Origin: Phycisphaerae bacterium | Lineage (GTDB): Bacteria; Planctomycetota; Phycisphaerae; Tepidisphaerales; Tepidisphaeraceae | Assembly: GCA_014380825.1 (NCBI GenBank) | Contig: JACMJD010000620.1 | Location: 1 to 6,638 of the forward strand | Length of the DNA stretch: 6,638 bases | Direction of reading: 5' to 3' | Part shown: piece after piece, positions 1 to 5,422 of the stretch | How positions within the stretch are numbered: position 1 is the stretch's first letter | Layout: each line of letters begins with the position of its first letter | Notes under the pieces: generated by a model | What the model saw: only the letters and a program-made list of their open reading frames with translations | Database searches by the model: none | What the model was told of the DNA's origin: nothing | Made by a program: the position numbers and the translations under genes

Positions 1-87
1 CAGGATACCACCAGCCGTTATTGAAGTACTCCGGGCAAAGATTGCCATACTCAGTCGATGAGACGGTACGTAACCTGAAACCTGTAA
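1..87. other. left-edge stretch with no supported gene
   Basis: Base composition is closer to even here than in the rest of the window. The frame used by the downstream ABC-F tail is closed by TAA at 85-87. Another + frame is open from 3 to 107 and ends in an alanine run, with its stop at 108-110. It could be the continuation of the ABC-F gene before a one-base shift, but I see no recognisable ATPase motif in it. No RNA gene or promoter can be supported. Confidence 0.3.
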
Positions 88-342
88 CACCTTTGGCCGC
101 AGCCGCCTAAGGACAACAAAAAGCAGAATCCATACGCGCGCCCATTTGGTCGGCTGACATTGAAGGAGTTGGAACGCGAGATCTCCGACACGGAAGTCGC
201 GATCGCGGGTCACCAGCAGAAATTTGGTGACACCGGCGCAATGAAGGACCAGAACCGCGCGCGAAAGTTACAGGACGATTACCAATCGCTGTCGAAGAAA
301 CTCGAAGCGCTCGAGGCGGAATATTTTGAGCGCGAGAAGTGA
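88..342 (+). CDS. ABC-F family ATPase, C-terminal fragment (possible frameshift or pseudogene)
   Basis: Only the tail of an ABC-F (Uup/EttA-like) protein is visible. The frame is open from 88. It shows a lysine- and proline-containing linker (KDNKKQNPYARPFGR), then an alpha-helical, charged segment starting LKELEREISDTE and running to the TGA at 340-342. The heptad-like leucine and charge spacing matches the two-helix coiled-coil domain that ends many ABC-F proteins. These soluble proteins carry two ATPase domains and act on ribosomes. Neither ATPase domain is present, and a TAA at 85-87 closes the frame upstream. A TTG at 160 could begin a 60-residue peptide, but that would cut into the linker, so I do not favour it as a real start. 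A one-base shift near 103-108 would join it to a frame open from 3 to 107 that ends in an Ala-rich stretch. It ends 30 bases before the next gene. The family call is fairly sure; intactness is not. Confidence 0.55.
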   Translation, partial: HLWPQPPKDNKKQNPYARPFGRLTLKELEREISDTEVAIAGHQQKFGDTGAMKDQNRARKLQDDYQSLSKKLEALEAEYFEREK

Positions 343-360
343 TCTCGCAGTTGATTCACA

Positions 361-365
361 CGGAG
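361..365 (+). promoter_or_regulatory. ribosome binding site for the ABC ATPase
   Basis: CGGAG lies seven bases before the TTG at 373. It is the best Shine-Dalgarno match in the short gap after the ABC-F fragment and supports the non-ATG start. A second in-frame TTG at 379 would be further from it. Confidence 0.5.
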
Positions 366-372
366 TTCCAGT

Positions 373-1041
373 TTGCCATTGACGCTCCAAAACGTTCGTA
401 AGGATTACGTTGCTCCGGATCGATCCGTCCTTACGGTGCTCGACATCACTGAGTTCACGCTGGGCGATGGCGAGCAGGTTGCGCTCGTGGGCACGAGCGG
501 TTCAGGCAAGACGACGTTCCTCCACGTGATCGCCGGAATCATTGCGCCGGATGAAGGTCACATCCGATTCAATCAGACGGATGTCAGCGGTTTATCCGAA
601 GCGCAGCGCGACGTCTTCCGCGGTCAGAACATCGGCTACATCTTTCAGACGCACCATCTGCTGGGCGGACTCACTGCGTTGGAAAATGTTCTGCTAGGGA
701 TGAGCTTCACCGGACGCGCCAGCGATCCGGCCCGGGCGAAGCATCTGCTTGACGCGGTGGGGCTGTCAGACCGTTTGAATTATAAACCCGGCAAGCTCTC
801 GGTCGGCCAGCAGCAACGCGTGGCCGTCGCGAGGGCGCTGGCGAATCGTCCGAAGCTGGTGCTGGCGGATGAACCGACCGGCGCGCTGGATGAACGAAAC
901 GCTCAGCAGGTGCTGCAACTGATCCGAAACCTCTGCACCGAAGTAAACGCCGCGCTGTTCCTGGTCACGCACGACATGGACATCGCGAATCAGTTTCCGC
1001 GCGTGGTGTCGCTCAAAGAGCTGAATCGAGCCTCCGCATGA
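373..1041 (+). CDS. ABC transporter ATP-binding protein, LolD/MacB type
   Basis: A 222-residue cytoplasmic ATPase, the usual length for stand-alone LolD/MacB-class subunits. All nucleotide-binding motifs are present: Walker A GTSGSGKT at residues 40-47, the Q-loop glutamine at 92 (IFQTHHLL), signature LSVGQQQRV at 142-150, Walker [10 protein letters not shown] at 162-170, D-loop GALD at 170-173 and switch histidine H200 (LVTHD). The long Q-loop side and the DEPTGALD form are typical of ATPases that pair with FtsX-type permeases, which transmit force to the periplasm and do not necessarily form a classical import channel. The start is TTG with CGGAG seven bases upstream. Its stop overlaps the permease start in an ATGA, so the two are almost certainly translationally coupled and form one complex. 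The substrate cannot be read from the ATPase; the operon context (His-rich permease loop, DUF3299-like partners) suggests metal handling, by inference only. No motif residue is missing. Confidence 0.93.
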   Translation: MPLTLQNVRKDYVAPDRSVLTVLDITEFTLGDGEQVALVGTSGSGKTTFLHVIAGIIAPDEGHIRFNQTDVSGLSEAQRDVFRGQNIGYIFQTHHLLGGLTALENVLLGMSFTGRASDPARAKHLLDAVGLSDRLNYKPGKLSVGQQQRVAVARALANRPKLVLADEPTGALDERNAQQVLQLIRNLCTEVNAALFLVTHDMDIANQFPRVVSLKELNRASA

Positions 1042-2465
1042 ATGTGTTTCAACTGGTCCTCAAGCAGATGCGGCAGCGGGCGCTTTCGAGTTGGCTGACG
1101 ATGCTCTCGGTGCTGCTGGGCGTGGCGCTGGCGATCGCAATTGTGATCCTTCGGCGCGAAAGCGCTGGACTGTTCGGGCAGAAAGATTTTGGCTACGACG
1201 TGATCGTCGGCGCGAAGGGCTCGCCGCTTCAGCTCACGCTCAATACCGTCTATCACATCGATCGTAGCCCGGGGAATATTTCGTATTCAATCTACGAACA
1301 GATGATGCGCGAGCGCGATTTTCGCAGCGACATCAAGAGCGCCGTGCCGATGGCTGTCGGTGACAGTTACCAGGGTCGGCGGATCGTCGGCACGCTTCCG
1401 AAGATGTTCGGCATTGACGACGACGGCAAGCCGATCCCAGCAGATCGCGTCTTCGAATACCGGCTGGGCAAGAAGTACGAGATGGCCGACGGTCGCGTGT
1501 TCGCCCCGAACAAGTTTGAAGCGGTCATCGGATCGGATATTCAGAAGCTCACCGGGTTGAAGCTTGGCGATGAATTCAAAGCCACGCACGGTCTGCCGCA
1601 CCCGAACGAGAAGCCGGACGTTCACGACACGAATTGGAAAGTCGTCGGCGTCCTAAAGAAAACGAACACCGCCAGTGACTGCGTGATATTTATCCCGCTG
1701 ATCAGCTTTTATGCGATCGCCGAGCACGACGAGGCGTTGATCGCGCAAAATGCGATCCGCGAGGGCAAAAAACCTCCGCCGCCGCGAGCGCCCGCGAACG
1801 CATCCACGCAACCCGCGGATGATCACGACGACCATGGCGATCATGATGAACACGACCATGGCCACAACTATCACGTGAATGCGGACGGCACGATCGATCT
1901 GCACTTGCCGAAGGACGTGTGGGGATTGTCCGCCATTCTCATCCGCTCGCGCGGCGGGTTCAATGCGATGAACCTGATGTATCGGATCAACAACGGACCG
2001 TATGCGGTCGCCGTGAATCCGGCGACGACAATGCGCGAGTTCTTCGATCGGTTCTTCAGCGGCACGGCAACACTTCTATTGGCGATTGCGGCGCTGGTTA
2101 CGGTCGTCGCGGCGGTTGGAATTCTCGTGAGCATTTACAACTCGGTGTCCGCACGCATGCGTGAGATTGCGATTCTCCGCGCGCTCGGCGCGACGCGCGG
2201 CAAAGTGCTGCTGCTGATTTGCCTGGAAGCGGCCACCATCGGATTGGTCGGCGCGATCGGCGGATTGATCGCCGCGCACCTGCTTGCGGCCGTGGCATCG
2301 GCGTTTTTCACGCGAATGCTCGGCGAAGGCATCAACTGGCTGGCCTGGCAACCGATCGAACTGCTATACTTGCTGGCCGTAGTGATCCTCTGCCTGGTCG
2401 CTGGTCTCGTGCCCGCGATCAAGGCGTATCGCGTGCCCGTGGCCGACAATCTCGTGGCGGGTTGA
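1038..2465 (+). CDS. FtsX/MacB-type ABC permease with a His-rich periplasmic loop
   Basis: A 475-residue inner-membrane permease. It has one N-terminal helix (about 18-38), a long periplasmic region (about 40-340, MacB core-domain-like), then three C-terminal helices (about 342-367, 389-420, 440-463). The cytoplasmic link after helix 2 carries the FtsX hallmark SARMREIAILRALGATR (371-387), which normally contacts the ATPase. The periplasmic domain has an extra segment: a Pro/Ala linker (about 244-260) followed by a block with seven histidines and many aspartates between H263 and H279, a likely divalent metal ligand cluster. The start ATG overlaps the ATPase stop (ATGA); the stop is four bases before the next gene. 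Family and membrane layout are clear. A role in zinc or another divalent metal is inferred from the His block and from resemblance of the neighbourhood to Zur-regulated clusters such as PA4063-PA4066 of Pseudomonas. Lipoprotein export or efflux remain alternatives. Confidence 0.9.
   Translation: MNVFQLVLKQMRQRALSSWLTMLSVLLGVALAIAIVILRRESAGLFGQKDFGYDVIVGAKGSPLQLTLNTVYHIDRSPGNISYSIYEQMMRERDFRSDIKSAVPMAVGDSYQGRRIVGTLPKMFGIDDDGKPIPADRVFEYRLGKKYEMADGRVFAPNKFEAVIGSDIQKLTGLKLGDEFKATHGLPHPNEKPDVHDTNWKVVGVLKKTNTASDCVIFIPLISFYAIAEHDEALIAQNAIREGKKPPPPRAPANASTQPADDHDDHGDHDEHDHGHNYHVNADGTIDLHLPKDVWGLSAILIRSRGGFNAMNLMYRINNGPYAVAVNPATTMREFFDRFFSGTATLLLAIAALVTVVAAVGILVSIYNSVSARMREIAILRALGATRGKVLLLICLEAATIGLVGAIGGLIAAHLLAAVASAFFTRMLGEGINWLAWQPIELLYLLAVVILCLVAGLVPAIKAYRVPVADNLVAG
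1818..1874 (+). other. His/Asp-rich metal-binding-like segment inside the permease
   Basis: These 19 codons (permease residues 261-279) encode H263, H266, H269, H272, H274, H276 and H279, interleaved with Asp, Glu and Gly. The DNA is correspondingly repetitive, with CGACCATGGC occurring twice. The topology predicted from the flanking helices puts the segment in the periplasm. Such blocks are known in zinc, nickel and copper proteins as flexible metal-capturing loops; the metal here is unknown. Confidence 0.75.
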
Positions 2466-2469
2466 TCTC

Positions 2470-3177
2470 ATGAAATTGAAGTTGTTTGTCCTGCTGATCG
2501 CGCTGTTTCCGACCGCCGATTTATTCGCCGAGACGCCGGCGACACAACCGGCCGGTGCGACGTCGATCGAAATTCGCGCGCAGGAAGAATTCGGCCGGGC
2601 GAATTGGGGTGCGGCGTTGCCGCTCTTGAACAAGGTCGCGCAGCAATTTCGCGATCAGAATCAACCTGACCGGCTCGGCGCGATCGAAGAACAAATCCGC
2701 GTCTGCGAAAAGAATCTGAAAGCCGCCGCTACAATTGCCCCCGGCAATTCGGCGCCGATCACCGGTGAAAATCGCAAACCGCACGCGGCGCCCAAAGCGG
2801 GTGAAACGCGCGAGATGGCGATCAAAGACCTGGGCAATTTCGAATACGACGCCGACATCGGTGGCGGCGTGCCGGACGACGTGAAGGCGCTCAATGGCTC
2901 ATCGATCAAGCTTCATGGATTCATGATTCCGATGGACCAAGCCGATTCGATCACCCAGTTTGCCCTGGTTCCGAGCCTTTTCGCCTGTTGTTTTGGGCAG
3001 CCGCCGCAGGTTCAGCATACAATTGTTGTCCATCTGCCGAAGGGAAAAGGTGTAAGCTATTTTCCCGATGAGATCTCGGTGGAAGGGAAGCTGATCGTCG
3101 ACGAGAAGAAGGAAGACGGCTTCATCGTCAGCTTGTTTGAAATCGACGCATCCAGTGTGAAACCCGCGACCAAGTAA
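2470..3177 (+). CDS. secreted DUF3299-like protein with helical N-terminal region
   Basis: A 235-residue exported protein. Residues 1-20 form a signal peptide (KLK, hydrophobic core, probable cut after DLFA), followed by an ATQPAG linker. Residues about 33-83 are amphipathic helices resembling a single TPR-like unit (AQEEFGRANWGAALPLL). After a low-complexity linker, residues about 115-228 look like the DUF3299 fold: KLHGFMIPMD, FALVPSLFACCFGQPPQVQH with C173, C174 and H183, then beta-rich sequence to VSLFEIDA. In proteobacterial members I recall a single cysteine in an ACIHVPPPP-type motif at the same place, so the CC...PPQVQH form is a divergent version. The start ATG is four bases after the permease stop, with only a weak GGCGGG upstream, consistent with translational coupling. 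No lipobox cysteine is seen, so it is probably a free periplasmic partner of the transporter. Its function is not established; the Cys/His cluster suggests metal or redox chemistry. Confidence 0.75.
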   Translation: MKLKLFVLLIALFPTADLFAETPATQPAGATSIEIRAQEEFGRANWGAALPLLNKVAQQFRDQNQPDRLGAIEEQIRVCEKNLKAAATIAPGNSAPITGENRKPHAAPKAGETREMAIKDLGNFEYDADIGGGVPDDVKALNGSSIKLHGFMIPMDQADSITQFALVPSLFACCFGQPPQVQHTIVVHLPKGKGVSYFPDEISVEGKLIVDEKKEDGFIVSLFEIDASSVKPATK

Positions 3178-3217
3178 AATGTCTATTGGGTAGAACGTCT
3201 ATCAGGTTGGTGTTGTT

Positions 3218-3808
3218 ATGGACGCGATCGCAACGACAACGAATCGAACGGAAACCCGTGACCAGGTTCGCACGCCCGCGCCGCGCCCGAGCCGGTCGGG
3301 GCGCCGCATCACGCCGCAGATGATCGTGTTCGGGCTGCTCGTGTTCGGCATCGTCGGCGGGCTGGTTTACACGTACCTCGATAGCGCGATCTCCGGCGGC
3401 ATCAAGGATATCGGCAACGGCTTCAAGCAGGTCGACCTGAAGGCGATGAGCACTTTCAGCCTCGATCAGGTCAACGGCACGATCGACGATGTCCCGAAAA
3501 AATGGCGCGAACTGGATGGCCAAAATGTGGTGATGTACGGCGAGATCTGGGAACCGCTCGCCGCCGGCGATGGGCGCATGGCGAGTTTTGATCTGTGCTA
3601 CTCGGTCGCCAAGTGCTGCTTCAGCGGCCCGCCACAGGTGCAGCACTTTGTGAAGGCGCGGGTGAAACCGGATCGCGCCGCGTATCACTATCCCAATCAA
3701 GTGAAAGTCACCGGCGTGCTCCACGTCAACGTCACGCGCGACGCCGAAGGCAGCAAGCTGGCGCAGGTTTACTCGATGGATGTCGAAGCGGTTGAACCGG
3801 TGAGATAA
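3218..3808 (+). CDS. membrane-anchored DUF3299-like protein, paralogue of the preceding gene
   Basis: A 196-residue protein with a basic, proline-rich cytoplasmic start (residues 1-31), one transmembrane helix (about 35-54) and a periplasmic domain. The domain shares its core with the upstream gene: NVVMYGEIWEP matches KLHGFMIPMD in position, and CCFSGPPQVQH (133-143: C133, C134, H143) differs from CCFGQPPQVQH by two residues. The rest is divergent, so the pair is an old duplication or two subfamilies. It lacks the N-terminal helical region and uses an uncleaved anchor in place of a cleavable signal. The ATG at 3218 has AGGTTGG about eight bases upstream; the gap to the upstream gene is 40 bases, so the same operon is likely. 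It may hold the soluble paralogue or the metal near the permease; this is inference. It is the last gene of the operon, followed by hairpins. Confidence 0.7.
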   Translation: MDAIATTTNRTETRDQVRTPAPRPSRSGRRITPQMIVFGLLVFGIVGGLVYTYLDSAISGGIKDIGNGFKQVDLKAMSTFSLDQVNGTIDDVPKKWRELDGQNVVMYGEIWEPLAAGDGRMASFDLCYSVAKCCFSGPPQVQHFVKARVKPDRAAYHYPNQVKVTGVLHVNVTRDAEGSKLAQVYSMDVEAVEPVR

Positions 3809-3816
3809 ATAAGAGA

Positions 3817-3841
3817 TGTGGTCTCCGGGAACAGAGACACA
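3817..3841 (+). terminator. short hairpin after the four-gene operon
   Basis: GTCTC at 3821-3825 pairs with GAGAC at 3834-3838, and TGTG at 3817-3820 pairs with ACA at 3839-3841 around one bulged base; the loop is eight bases. It sits nine bases after the stop codon. No T-run follows, so an intrinsic terminator is only a possibility, perhaps together with the larger palindrome just downstream. Confidence 0.3.
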
Positions 3842-3920
3842 GTCATCCAGAACGAATTGAAGGATCTCGGGGAGCCAGCGATGTTCGCTTCCCGAGATCC
3901 TTCACTTCGTTCAGGATGAC
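3842..3920. repeat. long palindromic repeat (REP/MITE-like) between convergent genes
   Basis: Left arm 3842-3871 and right arm 3891-3920 are inverted copies matching at 28 of 30 positions. The stem can extend inward by four more pairs (one G-T) to GGAGC/GCTTC around a short loop. Each arm starts GTCATCC and has GAAGGATCTCGGG at its inner end, so ATCC and GGAT can also pair within one arm. It fills the gap between the end of the DUF3299-like gene and the end of the opposing DUF2231 gene, so it could stop transcription from both sides. Its arms resemble those of the palindrome at 5295-5370. No clear target duplication flanks it. Confidence 0.85.
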
Positions 3921-3927
3921 AGTGACG

Positions 3928-5181
3928 TTAGTTGAACGCTCGCATCGACCCGCTGTTCGTATCGAACAGCAGCAGCGTTCCCAGCCACACCTGTGCGGCG
4001 ATCGTCGCGAGCAGCAGCAAGCCCAGGAACATCACGAACATTCGTTTGCGCGGCGCGATGCGCGTGAAGATCGCCAGCAGCAGCGTCAGAACGATGATGC
4101 TTGAGCCGGCGATAACGTGAGCCATTCGTCGCGTGAGCTTCAGCGACGTTTCCACGCCCGTGCCTGAGCCGCCGTTTGATACTCCATTGAGCTGATCGGG
4201 ATTGCGGATCTGTTCCCAGATCCCGCGATAGTCCAGCACGTTGTAGTCGGCGGCCCGTGCCAGCACCCAGATTCCGAATACCGCGGTCAACACACCCATC
4301 AGTCCCGCAAGCAACCAGAAGCGCGACGCCGGAAGATAATGCGGTCGCAGGGCGGGCATGATCGCGGTGTCCGCCAGTCGGGCGCGCTGCTCGGCGGGGA
4401 GGAACGGATCGTCTAGTGGCTGCGGGCTCAGGGCGGCGGCGAGGTCATCCATGTCGTCCATCGTTGCCGGCCGCGTCGTCGCGTTGCGGATCGCCAGTCC
4501 CAGCGCGACGATTGATAGCGAGACCACGCACCCAGCGAAGATCACGTGCATCTGGATGGGCGGGAGATAATACTCGATGTTTCGCGCGATCCGCTGCCCG
4601 TCAATCGTCGGCGCGGATGCCGGCGACGTCGCGGCGACCTTCGTCTCATTCTCGTGTTCAGCGCTCTCCGGTTCGACGCCGACCGCGTGGCGGTACACAC
4701 CCTCGCCGCCATGCCACGCGCCCCAACCCATCGCACCGATCGCGCCCAGGGTGATCAGAAGCAACAGGAAGTGCAGCTTCGCCCGCACCGCATCCGAGGC
4801 GCTCAGCCAGACCAGCACGACGAGCAACAGCGCCGCCGTCGCGAGGCTCATCGCCCAGGTGTGGCGAATCATGTGCTCCCACGCTTCGCCGGCGTCCGCT
4901 TTGACGAGCTTGCTTTCCTGCAATACGTCGCGCCAGGGCAGTTGCGATGCCCCTTCGATTCCGCGGCCAGTCACATCGCGCAGCGCGTACATTCCGCTCA
5001 TCGCAGCGGGCACCGCCGCGAGCGTGCCGACCAGGATCATCCAACGCCCGGCTACGCGAAACGCGCTGCGCCGCCAGCCGAGAAAGCTGAACAGCTCGAT
5101 GGCCAATCCGACGAACAGCAGCCCCAGCGGCGCGTGCAGCAGGACGACGTGAAGGTTTGGACTCACCAGTTGATTCACCAC
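3928..5181 (-). CDS. DUF2231-type polytopic membrane protein
   Basis: A predicted 417-residue inner-membrane protein. The N-terminal half looks like DUF2231 (COG4244-like): LHVVLLHAPLGLL in helix 1, a second helix with AAVPAAMSGMYAL, and after helix 4 the family-like stretch GAWHGGEGVYRHAVGV (154-169). Predicted helices lie near 12-33, 45-66, 108-127, 135-155, 208-231, 286-307, 353-373 and 379-405. The second half is an extra membrane region joined through an acidic, proline-containing loop (about 240-285). Histidines sit in or beside helices at 11, 16, 103, 107, 212 and 355, a pattern that would suit haem or metal ligation but is unproven. I chose the GTG at 5181 because AGGAG lies six bases upstream; the frame continues to a TTG at 5289, giving 36 more residues with no family look and no good ribosome site. 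It is convergent with the operon and divergent from nagZ. Function unknown. Confidence 0.75.
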   Translation of the reverse strand: MVNQLVSPNLHVVLLHAPLGLLFVGLAIELFSFLGWRRSAFRVAGRWMILVGTLAAVPAAMSGMYALRDVTGRGIEGASQLPWRDVLQESKLVKADAGEAWEHMIRHTWAMSLATAALLLVVLVWLSASDAVRAKLHFLLLLITLGAIGAMGWGAWHGGEGVYRHAVGVEPESAEHENETKVAATSPASAPTIDGQRIARNIEYYLPPIQMHVIFAGCVVSLSIVALGLAIRNATTRPATMDDMDDLAAALSPQPLDDPFLPAEQRARLADTAIMPALRPHYLPASRFWLLAGLMGVLTAVFGIWVLARAADYNVLDYRGIWEQIRNPDQLNGVSNGGSGTGVETSLKLTRRMAHVIAGSSIIVLTLLLAIFTRIAPRKRMFVMFLGLLLLATIAAQVWLGTLLLFDTNSGSMRAFN

Positions 5182-5187
5182 GATGGG

Positions 5188-5192
5188 CTCCT
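5188..5192 (-). promoter_or_regulatory. ribosome binding site deciding the DUF2231 gene start
   Basis: Read on the - strand this is AGGAG, followed by six bases and then GTG at 5181 (a second GTG follows at once at 5178). The longer candidate start, TTG at 5289, lies next to a palindromic repeat and has no comparable site. Confidence 0.6.
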
Positions 5193-5294
5193 GTGCGATC
5201 AGTTCGGCGTGTCGAGCGTACACAGTTCCGCTCGCGGCGTGAAGGGATGTTGAAAGCCGCGCCACATTCTGATTCCCCAAGGAAAGCAATACGT

Positions 5295-5370
5295 GTCATG
5301 CTGAGGTATTCCGAAGCATCTCGCCGCCGCTGCGAAAGACGCCAGATGCTTCGAAGTCCTTCAGCATGAC
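5295..5370. repeat. second palindromic repeat of the GTCATSCTGA family
   Basis: Left arm 5295-5321 and right arm 5344-5370 are inverted copies matching at 23 of 27 positions, with a 22-base loop; one further T-A pair extends the outer end. The arms begin GTCATGCTGA and finish GAAGCATCT. Compared with the palindrome at 3842-3920, C has become G in the outer motif and G has become C in the inner motif, so pairing within and between arms is kept. It lies between the divergent DUF2231 and nagZ genes, and an ATG inside its right arm (5366) is in frame with nagZ. Confidence 0.85.
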
Positions 5371-5422
5371 ATCGCTGCGAGATGGTTGCGAACTGCGGCA
5401 TGCGGCGGTTAGTTTTGACAAC

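Noticed and set aside
343..372. Possible Zur or Fur operator upstream of the ABC operon
   Set aside because: I looked for an AT-rich palindrome of the GTTATANNATAAC kind in the short gap and found none. The operon promoter may lie left of the window or use an unknown operator.
3128..3724. A 198-codon - strand open frame opposite the two DUF3299-like genes
   Set aside because: It spans the end of one real gene, the gap and most of the next; the sense strand carries the conserved CCFxxPPQVQH motif, so this is a shadow frame.
4546..5253. A 235-codon + strand open frame opposite the DUF2231 gene
   Set aside because: It is rich in Arg, Gln and His with no recognisable motif, and is fully antisense to a membrane protein with coherent helices.
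3842..5370. Two related palindromes considered as a CRISPR array or as the ends of one composite transposon
   Set aside because: There is no regular repeat-spacer spacing, each copy is itself a complete palindrome, and the DNA between them encodes an ordinary membrane protein with no transposase.
5415..5420. TTGACA resembling a -35 promoter box
   Set aside because: It lies only two bases before the chosen nagZ start with no matching -10 box upstream of the gene, so it cannot serve that gene in the usual way.
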